64,000 nt of DNA from Halobacteriales archaeon QS_8_69_26. GTDB taxonomy: Archaea > Halobacteriota > Halobacteria > Halobacteriales > SW-7-71-33. The notes beneath the pieces are model-generated. The model ran no database searches and was not told where the DNA came from. It saw only the letters and a list, made by a program, of their open reading frames with translations. A program made the position numbers and the translations under genes. Numbering within the stretch: the first letter of the stretch is position 1; every line of letters begins with the position of its first letter. Positions 16,943 to 24,393 of this stretch are shown here, piece after piece. The stretch spans positions 1 to 64,000 of the forward strand of contig PXRX01000028.1 of assembly GCA_003023195.1 (NCBI GenBank), written 5' to 3'.

Positions 16943-17893
16943 ATGGACCTGACCGACCGGCGGATCCTCGTCACCGGCGGCGCGGGGCTGGTGGGAACCG
17001 CCCTGGTGGATCGCCTCGTCGAGGACAACGCCGTCGTCGTCGCCGACGACCTCTCGAAGGGCGAGCGATCCCGCGTGAACGACGCCGCCGAGTTCGTCGA
17101 GGCCGACCTGACCGACCCCGACGACGTCGCCGGGGTCGTGACCGAGGACCTGGACCTCGTCTTCCACCTGGCGGCCATCTCCGACGCGGGCTACCCCGAC
17201 GACCGGGAGCTGTTCGAGTTGAACAACGCGATGACCTACAACGTCCTCGAACGGATGGCCGAGGTGGGACTCGACCGGATCGCCTTCACCTCGTCGTCGG
17301 TCGTCTACGGCGAGGCCCCGCGGCCGACCCCGGAGGACTACGCGCCCCTGGAACCGATCTCGGTGTACGGCGCCGAGAAGCTGGCCGACGAGTCGCTGCT
17401 GTCGACGTACGTCCACTCGCAGGACTTCCGGACCTGGACGTTCCGCTTCGCCAACGTCGTCGGCCCCCACCAGCGGGGCAACGTCGTCCCCGACTTCATC
17501 GAGAAACTGCTGGACGACCCCGAGACGCTCACGATCCTCGGCGACGGCCGCCAGGAGAAGTCCTACCTCCACGTCACCGACTGCGTCGACGCGATGTGCC
17601 ACGTCGTCGAACACGCCGACGCCGACCGCAACACGTACAACCTCGGCACCAGGACGACCACCTCGGTCGACCGGATCGCGGAGGTCGTCGCCGACGAACT
17701 GGGGGTCGACCCCGACCACGAGTACACCGGCGGCGACCGCGGCTGGGTCGGCGACGTCCCGAAGATGCGCCTGTCGATCGAGAAGCTCTCGGCACTGGGC
17801 TGGGAGCCCTCGCTGTCGAGCGAGCAGGCGGTCCGCCGGGCCGCCCGGGAACTCGCCGAGGAGATAAAGGCCGAGCGCGGCCTGGAAGCCTGA
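16943..17893 (+). CDS. NAD-dependent sugar epimerase/dehydratase (GalE-like extended SDR)
   Basis: A 316-residue extended SDR. The dinucleotide-binding loop ILVTGGAGLVGTALVDRL (residues ~7-24), the FTSSSVVYG strand (Ser of the triad) and the YGAEK motif (Tyr/Lys, ~136-140) are present. They are followed by the FRFANVVGP and GDGRQEKSYLHVTDCVDA blocks typical of UDP-glucose 4-epimerase relatives. The product is probably a nucleotide-sugar modifier for surface glycans. There are no neighbouring glycosyltransferase genes to refine the substrate. ATG 16943 (MDLTDRRILV) is preferred to an upstream in-frame start at 16916. Confidence 0.88.
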   Translation: MDLTDRRILVTGGAGLVGTALVDRLVEDNAVVVADDLSKGERSRVNDAAEFVEADLTDPDDVAGVVTEDLDLVFHLAAISDAGYPDDRELFELNNAMTYNVLERMAEVGLDRIAFTSSSVVYGEAPRPTPEDYAPLEPISVYGAEKLADESLLSTYVHSQDFRTWTFRFANVVGPHQRGNVVPDFIEKLLDDPETLTILGDGRQEKSYLHVTDCVDAMCHVVEHADADRNTYNLGTRTTTSVDRIAEVVADELGVDPDHEYTGGDRGWVGDVPKMRLSIEKLSALGWEPSLSSEQAVRRAARELAEEIKAERGLEA

Positions 17894-17918
17894 CTGCCGG
17901 AGCGGACGGAGCCTCCAT

Positions 17919-18323
17919 CTACCCGGGCGGATCCGTCCCCTCTCCGGACGCGTCCTCCCGATCACCGGACCCGCCCGACTCCCGCCCGCCCCACACCAGT
18001 TTCTCGGGGATCCGGACGGTCACGTCGTCGGTCAGTCGAACCTGACAGGAGAGCCGCGGGTAGCCGAAGCGGTCCGCCAGGCGGTCGTGCCAGTGTTCCG
18101 GTGGGGGACCCTCCAGCAGTCGGACCCCGCAGGTGGCACAGATCCCCCGGCCGCCGCAGTTGAGGCGACCGGTGACCGCGGTGTACGGCGAGTGGCCGGC
18201 GTCGAGGAGGGCCTCGCGGAGCGTCGTTCCGGGATCCGCCTCGAACTCGTGGCGGTCGCCGCCCGCGAGGACGGTTACCCGGACGCGGTCGTCGTCCGAT
18301 CGACCGGGGGAGTCGTCGCCCAT
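17919..18323 (-). CDS. 2Fe-2S ferredoxin
   Basis: A 134-residue protein with a plant/adrenodoxin-type [2Fe-2S] domain. The cysteine spacing is C-x5-C-x2-C (LNCGGRGICATCGVRL, residues ~56-71) with the fourth Cys in PRLSCQ (~95). The N- and C-terminal tails are short, charged and Gly-rich. It shuttles electrons in the cytosol; the partner is not evident from neighbours. The gene is convergent with the epimerase and separated from the protease remnant upstream by ~125 bases, so it is probably its own transcript. Confidence 0.87.
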   Translation of the reverse strand: MGDDSPGRSDDDRVRVTVLAGGDRHEFEADPGTTLREALLDAGHSPYTAVTGRLNCGGRGICATCGVRLLEGPPPEHWHDRLADRFGYPRLSCQVRLTDDVTVRIPEKLVWGGRESGGSGDREDASGEGTDPPG

Positions 18324-18404
18324 TCGGCGATCGATCGGGACGCCGGGGTCTTCAACTGATCAGGTCGGGGCGGTCGACCGCCAGGGCCGTCGCCCGGGGG
18401 ATCG

Positions 18405-18415
18405 GACCGAAAAAA
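18405..18415 (-). terminator. T-tract downstream of the halolysin cluster
   Basis: On the minus strand a run of six T (18410-18415) follows the end of the protease remnant at 18449 by ~35 bases. Such oligo-T runs act as terminators in archaea. There is no obvious stem. Confidence 0.4.
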
Positions 18416-18448
18416 CGGACCGCGTCGGTGAAGCGACGGAAGCGACGG

Positions 18449-19051
18449 TTACAGGTCGTCGCTGGAGTCGAGACCGAGGGCGGCCGCGGCGTCGAGGAGG
18501 CCGGCCCCCTGGTCGTTGTCCGGGAGACCGAGGTCCTCGGCGGTGCCCTTCAGCTGCTGGCGCGCCTCGTCGTTCGACAGGCCGTTGGCCATCAGCAGGC
18601 CGCCGGCGCCGGCGACGTGCGGGGAGGCCATCGACGTTCCGGAGAAGGTGTCGGTCCCGCCCGGCACCGTCGAGGGGATGTTCTCGCCGGGCGCGGCGAT
18701 CTCGATCTCCGGCCCGGTCGAGGAGAAGTCCGCCAGCGAGTCGTCGTCGCTGGTCGCCGAGACGGCGATCACTTCGGGTTCGGCGGGGGGGTAGCCGACG
18801 CAGTCCGAGCAGGGGCCGTCGTTGCCCGCCGCCGCGACCAGGAGCACGCCCTTGTCGTAGGCGTACGTGCAGGCGTCCTTGACCGTCTGGGACCCCGAGG
18901 ACGCGCCGAGGGACTTCGACCCGACCTCCCAGCCCTGGTCCGCGGTGTACCGGATGCCCGCGGCGATGTCCGAGTACGACCCGGATCCGCTGTTGTCCAG
19001 CACCTTCACCGCGTGAGGGTCGCCTCCGTCGAGACGACGACGCCCTCGCCG
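18449..19051 (-). pseudogene. Halolysin (subtilase) C-terminal remnant 1
   Basis: This encodes the second half of a subtilisin-like protease that parallels the intact neighbour: MKVLDNSGSGSYSDIAAG, AAAGNDGPCSDC with the oxyanion Asn, and GTSMASPHVAG with the catalytic Ser. The catalytic Asp and His half is absent. Homology continues upstream of the apparent ATG at 19009 in another frame (GEGVVVSTEATL), needing a one-base insertion near 19010. It stops exactly where the intact halolysin gene ends (19052). So the 5' half was deleted by recombination with the upstream paralogue and the rest is frameshifted. Confidence 0.85.
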
Positions 19052-20308
19052 TTACCCGCAGTTGCCGGCCGTGCCGCCGTCGTCGCTGGAGTCGAGACCG
19101 AGGGCGGCCGCGGTGTCGAGCAGACCGGCCCCGCTCTCGTTGGAGGCCAGCCCGATGTTCTCGGCGTTGTTCTTCAGCGTGCTCCGCGCGTTGTCGTTGG
19201 AGGCGCCGTTGGCCATCAGCTGGCCGGCCGCGCCGGCGACGTGGGGGGTCGCCATCGACGTGCCCGAGAAGGTGTCGTAGCCGCCGGGGATCGTCGAGTA
19301 GACGTCGGTGCCGGGGGCGGCGATCTCGACCTCGGGACCGGTCGAGGAGAACGACGAGAGGTTGTCGCTGTCGTTGGTCGAGGAGACGGCGACGCACTCG
19401 CTGTAGGCGGCGGGGTAGCCGACACAGTCGCTGCAGGGGCCGTCGTTGCCCGCGGCGGCCACCAGGAGGACGCCCTGGTTGTCCGCGTACGTGCAGGCGT
19501 CCTTGACCGACTGGCTCCCGGAGGACGCGCCGAGGCTCATGCTGCCGACGTCGATCCGGTCGCTGTTGTCGCCGCAGTACTCGATGGCGGCCGCGATGTC
19601 GGAGAACGACCCGGAACCGCGCTTGTCCAGCACCTTCAGCGCGACGAGGTCGGCGCTGTGGGAGACGCCGACGACGCCCTGGGAGTTGTCGATGGCGTCG
19701 GCGGTGCCGGCACAGTGGGTGCCGTGGTCGTTGTCGTCGTCCCAGGGGTAGTTACAGCTTCCGCCCTTGCACTTGACCCAGGCCTTGCTGAGGGAGGTGT
19801 TGATGTTGCCCTGGAGGTCCGGGTGGTCGCTGTCGATGCCCGTGTCGATGATGGCGATGGTCGCGCCGTTCCCGGTTTCGCCGTTGGCGTGGGCGACCTC
19901 CGAGTCGGTCCGGTCGATGCCCCAGGGGAGACACTGGCTCGTGGATCCGCCGTCGTCGCCGCCACCGGGACCGCCGTCGTGCCCGTCGCGGTGGTGGAGG
20001 GCGTGCATCGAACCGTCCTCCTCGACGTACCGGACGTCACGGGTCTTCTGGAGGCCCTTGATCGCCTCCTCCGAGAACTTCCCGGCGACGGCCGTCCCGA
20101 CGTTGCCGAAGTCCATCGTCCGCTTCACCGAGTCCGCCTTCGAGGCCGCGACGTCGGGGCTGGCGTCGGCTTCGAGGCCGACGATGACGTCCCGCCCGTC
20201 GGATCCGCCCTTGCCCATCGCGCCGACTGTGACGCCGCCCGCTACGACGGCACCGCCCGCGACTTTTAGCGCACTCCGCCTGGATAGCTGGCTGTCATTG
20301 CCTGCCAT
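19052..20308 (-). CDS. Halolysin-type secreted subtilisin-like serine protease
   Basis: A 418-residue protease. It has a Tat signal (SRRSALKVAGGAVVAGG, residues ~9-25) and an I9-type inhibitory propeptide (~40-100, DVIVGLEADASPD... VRYVEEDGSMHAL). An S8 catalytic domain follows, with Asp in AIIDTGIDSDHPD (~155), His in DHGTHCAG (~195), oxyanion Asn in AAAGNDG (~288) and Ser in FSGTSMATPHVAG (~351). It lacks the C-terminal extension of some halolysins. Tat export means it folds in the cytosol. A BsuPI-like inhibitor gene lies immediately upstream on the same strand. The ATG at 20308 sits 26-35 bases after a TATA-like box. Confidence 0.93.
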   Translation of the reverse strand: MAGNDSQLSRRSALKVAGGAVVAGGVTVGAMGKGGSDGRDVIVGLEADASPDVAASKADSVKRTMDFGNVGTAVAGKFSEEAIKGLQKTRDVRYVEEDGSMHALHHRDGHDGGPGGGDDGGSTSQCLPWGIDRTDSEVAHANGETGNGATIAIIDTGIDSDHPDLQGNINTSLSKAWVKCKGGSCNYPWDDDNDHGTHCAGTADAIDNSQGVVGVSHSADLVALKVLDKRGSGSFSDIAAAIEYCGDNSDRIDVGSMSLGASSGSQSVKDACTYADNQGVLLVAAAGNDGPCSDCVGYPAAYSECVAVSSTNDSDNLSSFSSTGPEVEIAAPGTDVYSTIPGGYDTFSGTSMATPHVAGAAGQLMANGASNDNARSTLKNNAENIGLASNESGAGLLDTAAALGLDSSDDGGTAGNCG

Positions 20309-20333
20309 GACGATCATTATCTCACTTGCTACC

Positions 20334-20343
20334 GATTTAAATC
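20334..20343 (-). promoter_or_regulatory. TATA-like box of the intact halolysin gene
   Basis: GATTTAAATC is palindromic and centred ~30 bases upstream of the halolysin ATG at 20308, consistent with a leaderless transcript. The surrounding 20310-20430 tract is strongly AT-rich compared with the rest of the window. Confidence 0.5.
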
Positions 20344-20567
20344 TTTCTCTGTGAACTATTGACGCGGATCATTCAGGATTCTATAAATAATGGCCGAAAT
20401 TATTCGGATGTAAAATGTTATTCTGTCTGAATGATAGGACGTCGGGCGCTCCCGGGACCCACGGGAGACGATCCGTCCAGTCGTCCATTGGCCGGCGATC
20501 GGTCCGGCCCTCCACCGGCCAGCGACCGGCCGGGCGGTTCGCGGAGTCGATGGGCCGCAAGTCCGTC

Positions 20568-20900
20568 TCAGACCGAGAACGACGCCGTCGCCTCGCAGTC
20601 CGCGTTGTTCGCCGTCAGCACCGCACGGGCCTCGTAGTCGCCCGGCGAGGGGTCGTCCCACGTCGTCTCGAACGACTCCGACGCGCCGGCCGGGAGCGTC
20701 TCGGTCGAGAGCATCTGTGCGAACATCCGGCCCTCGGCCCACTGCCAGACCGTCTCGCCGTCGGACTCGACGAAGATATCGAACGTCTGGGCGTCGCTGA
20801 ACTGGAGGTCCTGGTCCTGCCCGCCCGTGTTCTCCACCGTGAAGGTGAACGTCACTGCGTCCGCCCCCACCGAAACGTCCAGGGTGCCATCGAGGGACAT
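20568..20900 (-). CDS. BsuPI-like intracellular proteinase inhibitor
   Basis: A 110-residue all-beta protein without signal peptide. The block VTFTFTVENTGGQDQDLQF (~16-34), then AQTFDIFV and VWQWAEGRMFAQ, and finally LPAGASESFETTWDD with a terminal YEARAVLTA strand, match the BsuPI (PF12690-type) intracellular proteinase inhibitor fold first known from Bacillus. Placement inside a cluster of subtilase genes on the same strand supports an inhibitor role. It likely protects cytosolic proteins from the Tat-dependent protease that folds before export. It has its own TATA-like box and is separated from the halolysin start by ~260 bases. Confidence 0.8.
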   Translation of the reverse strand: MSLDGTLDVSVGADAVTFTFTVENTGGQDQDLQFSDAQTFDIFVESDGETVWQWAEGRMFAQMLSTETLPAGASESFETTWDDPSPGDYEARAVLTANNADCEATASFSV

Positions 20901-20921
20901 GTGACAAGATAGCAGACAGGT

Positions 20922-20929
20922 CGTTATAG
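20922..20929 (-). promoter_or_regulatory. TATA-like box of the inhibitor gene
   Basis: On the minus strand CTATAACG lies 22-29 bases before the ATG at 20900, as for leaderless haloarchaeal genes. This suggests the inhibitor is transcribed independently of the halolysin gene. Confidence 0.45.
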
Positions 20930-21000
20930 TTCTTCGTTTTCGACCGCCAGGCGGCGTCGCGGGATGGAACCGTCGAAACCGAGGCCGGCCGGGACCGGCG

Positions 21001-21303
21001 TCAGCAGTCGCCGGTGCCGTCGTCGCCCGAATTGTAGTTCAGCGCGGCCGCCGCGTCAAGTAGACCCGATCCCTGCTCGTTGCTCGACAGGCCCAGGTCC
21101 TCGGCACTTGAGTTGAGGGTGTCCCGGGCCTGGCTGTTCGAGGCACCGTCGGCCATGCGACGTACTCGATGCCCGCCGCGACGTCAGAGAACGATCCGGA
21201 TCCGCGCTTGTCCAGCACCTTCACCGCGTGGAGGGTAGCGTCGGTAGAGACACCGACGACGCCCTCGGAGTTGTCGACGGCGTCCGCGATCCCCGCACAG
21301 TAA
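21001..21303 (-). pseudogene. Halolysin remnant 2 with internal deletion
   Basis: The minus strand reads CAGIADAVDNSEGVVGVSTD, then LHAVKVLDKRGSGSFSDVAAGIEYVA. It jumps directly to MADGASNSQARDTLNSSAED and LGLSSNEQGSGLLDAAAALN before a stop at 21001-21003. Compared with the intact halolysin, the signal, propeptide and catalytic Asp/His region are missing. So is the ~100-residue segment with the oxyanion Asn and catalytic Ser. Upstream of CAGIAD the sequence becomes AT-rich and unrelated. It cannot encode an active protease. Confidence 0.85.
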
Positions 21304-21420
21304 TGATTTGTAGAATGATTCGGCCAGGATCGCGACCGTCACCAAAAAATACCGGACGCCCGACGTGACCACCCGGCCGGGAGCAACACCGCTAAGAGGC
21401 GGCTTCCCCTACGCCGTCGC

Positions 21421-22200
21421 GTGCAGATCGTGGGGTACGAGGCCGGGACGACCACCGACTTCGACGACGGGGATCCCGCCCTCCTGGTCGCCGAGGGAGA
21501 CGGCGAGCGACGGGTCCGCAGGGTCGGCCTCGACCCCGGGACCGAACTGGCCTACAGCCTGGAGGAGCGCCGGTGTGCCGGCGTCCTCGACGGCGACGAC
21601 CACCGCCCCTGCGGCCGGCCCCGGGCCCCCTACTGCGAGGACCACGCCCACACCTGGGTCTGTGCGCGGTGTACCGGCACCTGTCTCAAGCCGGAGATGG
21701 ACTGCCACCAGGACCACGCGGTCTACCTCGCGGCCTTCGCCCCCGACGCGTTCAAGGTCGGAGTGACGAAACTGTGGCGCCTGCGACGGCGCCTGGTGGA
21801 ACAGGGTGCCGACCGCGGTGCCCACGTCCACACGGTCACGAACGGCCGGATCGCCCGCGAGATCGAGGCCGAGACCGCGACGGAGATCCCCGACCGGGTC
21901 CGCGTCCCGACGAAGGTCGAAGGGCTGGGGACCGGCCTCGACGGGGACGCCTGGGAGGCCCTGCTCGCGGAGTTCGACGTGCAGGAGCGGATCGACCCGG
22001 CGTACGACCTCCCCCTCGACCGGCGACCGGTCGCGGACACGCTGGCGTCCGGGACCGTCCGCGGGGTGAAGGGCCGGGTCCTCCTCCTCGAACGGGGCGG
22101 CACCACCTACGCCGTCGACATGCGCGAACTGGTCGGCCACGAGGTCACCGACGGCGACCCGGGGCGCGACCTCCAGTCCAGCCTCGGCGCGTTCGGCTGA
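21421..22200 (+). CDS. DUF2797 family protein with zinc-binding cysteines
   Basis: A 259-residue protein starting at GTG 21421. The N-terminal third carries a Cys/His cluster (RRCAGVLD, RPCGRP, YCEDHAHTWVCARCTGTCL, MDCHQDH) likely to bind zinc. It is followed by the conserved HAVYLAAFAPDAFKVGVTKL segment of DUF2797. That segment recalls a GIY-YIG-like strand pair, a weak resemblance I do not use for function. The function is unknown. It is the first gene of a rightward pair with the ATP-NAD kinase-like gene 126 bases downstream. Confidence 0.8.
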   Translation: MQIVGYEAGTTTDFDDGDPALLVAEGDGERRVRRVGLDPGTELAYSLEERRCAGVLDGDDHRPCGRPRAPYCEDHAHTWVCARCTGTCLKPEMDCHQDHAVYLAAFAPDAFKVGVTKLWRLRRRLVEQGADRGAHVHTVTNGRIAREIEAETATEIPDRVRVPTKVEGLGTGLDGDAWEALLAEFDVQERIDPAYDLPLDRRPVADTLASGTVRGVKGRVLLLERGGTTYAVDMRELVGHEVTDGDPGRDLQSSLGAFG

Positions 22201-22326
22201 GGACCCGGCCACGGACCAGTCCGGATCCGCCCGAAGCCGACCGAACTCGCCCGACCAGCAGTGGATCCTCCGACGATCCCGCCGCGACCCGCGCGGTTTT
22301 TCCGCCCGCCGACCAACCGTAGATCG

Positions 22327-23403
22327 ATGCGCGTGGGCGTAGTCGTGAACCCGATCGCGGGCATGGGCGGGCGCGTGGGACTGAAGGGGACCGACGGGAA
22401 GGCCGACCGGGCCCGCGAGCTCGGCGCGACCCCCCGGGCGCCCGACCGGGCCGGGGAGGCCCTGGCCGTCCTGCACGACCGCGCACCCGAAACGACGGTG
22501 CTGGCCGCGGGGGGCGTGATGGGCGCGGACGCGGCACGGGCCGCCGGCTTCGACCCCGAGGTCGTCACCGAGGGTGGCGAGGATCCCCTCGGGACGACGG
22601 CCGAGGACACCCGGCGGGCGGTCCGGGCCTTCCTCGACCGCGGCGTCGACCTGGTGCTGTTCGCCGGGGGTGACGGCACCGCCGTCGACGTCGCGGAGGT
22701 CCTGTCCGACCGACACGCCGTCGACGAGGTGCCGATGCTGGGGATCCCCGCCGGCGTGAAGGTCTACTCGGGCGTCTTCGGCACCACCCCGCGGGACGCC
22801 GGGCGGGTCGCCGCGGCCTTCGACCGGACGGCCGAACGGGAGGTCAACGACATCGACGAGGACGCCTTCCGCGGCGGGGAGGTCGAGACCGAACTGAAGG
22901 CTGTCGTCCGCGTCCCGGTCGCCGACGGCGTCCAGTCCTCGAAGCAACTCGGCGGCGGAAGCGTCGAGTCGCTGGCGGCCGGGGTGGCCGCCGACGCCGA
23001 CCCGGGCGTGACCTACGTCCTCGGCCCCGGCAGCACGCTGGGGACGATAAAGCGCGAACTCGGCTTCGAGGGGTCGCCCCTGGGCGTCGACGTCTGGCGC
23101 GACGGCGCGGTCCTCGTCCGGGACGCCCGCGAGTCCGAGATCCTCGACGCCCTCGGCGAGGACAACGTCGTCGTCGTCTCCCCCATCGGCGGCCAGGGGT
23201 TCGTTTTCGGCCGGGGCAACCAGCAGATCTCGCCGGACGTGATCCGCCGCTCGTCGGTCGAGGTGGTCGCCTCCCGGGAGAAACTCGACGACACCGGCGT
23301 CCTGCGGGTCGACACCGGGGATCCGGACCTCGACGACGAGTTGCGGGGGTGGCGGAAGGTCCGCGTCGGCCGGTTCGAGCGCCGGTTGATGAAGGTGGTG
23401 TAG
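22327..23403 (+). CDS. ATP-NAD kinase/AcoX-like family protein
   Basis: A 358-residue protein starting MRVGVVVNPIAGMGGRVGLK, with the kinase-type VLFAGGDGTAVDVAE motif (GGDGT, residues ~116-120) and LGIPAGVKVYSGVFGTTP. These are hallmarks of the ATP-NAD kinase/AcoX group. The C-terminal half contains TYVLGPGSTLGTIKRELG and SPIGGQGFVFGRGNQQISP. The family is thought to phosphorylate a dinucleotide-like substrate, but the haloarchaeal members are not assigned. ATG 22327 is chosen because the first beta strand starts there. Confidence 0.82.
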   Translation: MRVGVVVNPIAGMGGRVGLKGTDGKADRARELGATPRAPDRAGEALAVLHDRAPETTVLAAGGVMGADAARAAGFDPEVVTEGGEDPLGTTAEDTRRAVRAFLDRGVDLVLFAGGDGTAVDVAEVLSDRHAVDEVPMLGIPAGVKVYSGVFGTTPRDAGRVAAAFDRTAEREVNDIDEDAFRGGEVETELKAVVRVPVADGVQSSKQLGGGSVESLAAGVAADADPGVTYVLGPGSTLGTIKRELGFEGSPLGVDVWRDGAVLVRDARESEILDALGEDNVVVVSPIGGQGFVFGRGNQQISPDVIRRSSVEVVASREKLDDTGVLRVDTGDPDLDDELRGWRKVRVGRFERRLMKVV

Positions 23404-23480
23404 GCCGGACACCGGTACCGGTGAGACGGGGGCGGCCTCGTGGACTGGACACCCTCTGGTAGGATCCCGACTCGCATCGA

Positions 23481-23550
23481 ACCCCCCGCACGATCCCGGC
23501 ACGCACCCCCCGCACGATCCCGGCACGCACCATTCTTTCCGCACGATCCC
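23481..23550 (+). repeat. 24-bp tandem repeat upstream of vapB
   Basis: ACCCCCCGCACGATCCCGGC plus ACGC occurs at 23481 and again at 23505, with a degenerate third copy ending near 23550. It lies in the promoter-proximal region of the VapB/VapC pair. Confidence 0.7.
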
Positions 23551-23593
23551 AAACCACACAATCGTTATCGCTTTCGAGGAAGTACGGCCCGGT

Positions 23594-23878
23594 ATGGCGG
23601 CGGAAGACAACGAGACGACGGTCGAGGAAGGGTACTCGGTTACCGTACCCGCCGACGTCCGCGAGCGGGTCGACCTCGAACCGGGGGACAGGCTCCGGTG
23701 GGAAGTCACCGAGGACGGTCGCCTCGTCGCCGAGGTCGTTCGCGAACGCTACGGCGCCGCCGGGGACCTCGAACCGATCGACGTCGGCGAGACCGACGCC
23801 GTGGAGGTCACCGACGGGTACGAGTGGTTCTGGTGCCCGAGGCGGTCGTCGACTCGAACGTGCTGTTCGCGACCGTAG
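23594..23878 (+). CDS. AbrB/SpoVT-type antitoxin (VapB-like)
   Basis: A 94-residue protein with a swapped-hairpin AbrB domain (EEGYSVTVPADVRERVDLEPGD, residues ~11-32, read in two halves) that binds DNA and typically autoregulates a toxin-antitoxin operon. The acidic C-terminal half (VTDGYEWFW) would wrap the toxin. The toxin reading frame overlaps its 3' end (GTG 23824), a normal VapBC layout. The last ~15 codons (CPRRSSTRTCCSRP) look like translation of the toxin gene in another frame, so the original stop may have been earlier. Confidence 0.75.
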   Translation: MAAEDNETTVEEGYSVTVPADVRERVDLEPGDRLRWEVTEDGRLVAEVVRERYGAAGDLEPIDVGETDAVEVTDGYEWFWCPRRSSTRTCCSRP

Positions 23879-24266
23879 CCGCCGGGACCAGTACCACGAC
23901 CGGGCGGTCGACATCGTCGAGGCCATGGATCGGGGGGACCTCCCGCGCGGAGCGGTCACCAACTACGCGCTCCCGGAGGTACTCAACCCGATCCTGAAAC
24001 GTGCAGGACACGACCACGCACTGGAGACTCTGGAGTTCATCGCCGAGAACCGGGGATTCCGGCTCAGACACCTCGAAGCCGAGGACCTGAACCGCGGGCG
24101 AGCTCTCTTCCAGCGTCGCGCAGGCGTCGAGATTACCGACGCGATCACCGTGGCGTACAGGCGCCGGGTGGGACGGGAATACGTCTACAGCTTCGACGAC
24201 GACTTCGACAGGTTCGACGGCGTCACGCGGTTCGACACTCCCGAGAACCCGTTCGAACCCGAGTGA
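23824..24266 (+). pseudogene. PIN-domain toxin (VapC-like), broken by a -1 frameshift
   Basis: From GTG 23824 the frame gives VVLVPEAVVDSNVLFATVAA, the first PIN Asp, then leaves phase at ~23882-23890. One base out of phase it continues QYHDRAVDIVEAM, and from 23925 MDRGDLPRGAVTNYALPEVL, ITDAITVAYRR and FDDDFDRFDGV, holding the other PIN acidic residues. Restoring one G in the GGG run gives one ~147-residue VapC ribonuclease. As read, the toxin is probably inactive while the antitoxin frame survives. Confidence 0.78.
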
Positions 24267-24393
24267 AAGTTCCCCGGTCTCCAGACGGACTCCTCGATAC
24301 TCCGATCCGCGCCGAGAGGGCCGTATAATGTCACCGCCTCGCATATAATGATCCCATGGTCAAGGTTAAGGTCCCTAGTGGACTAGGCCGACC

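Noticed and set aside
20356..20567. A gene between the halolysin and inhibitor genes
   Set aside because: The open frames there are short, AT-rich at one end and Arg/Pro-rich at the other. The stretch is better explained as a promoter region.
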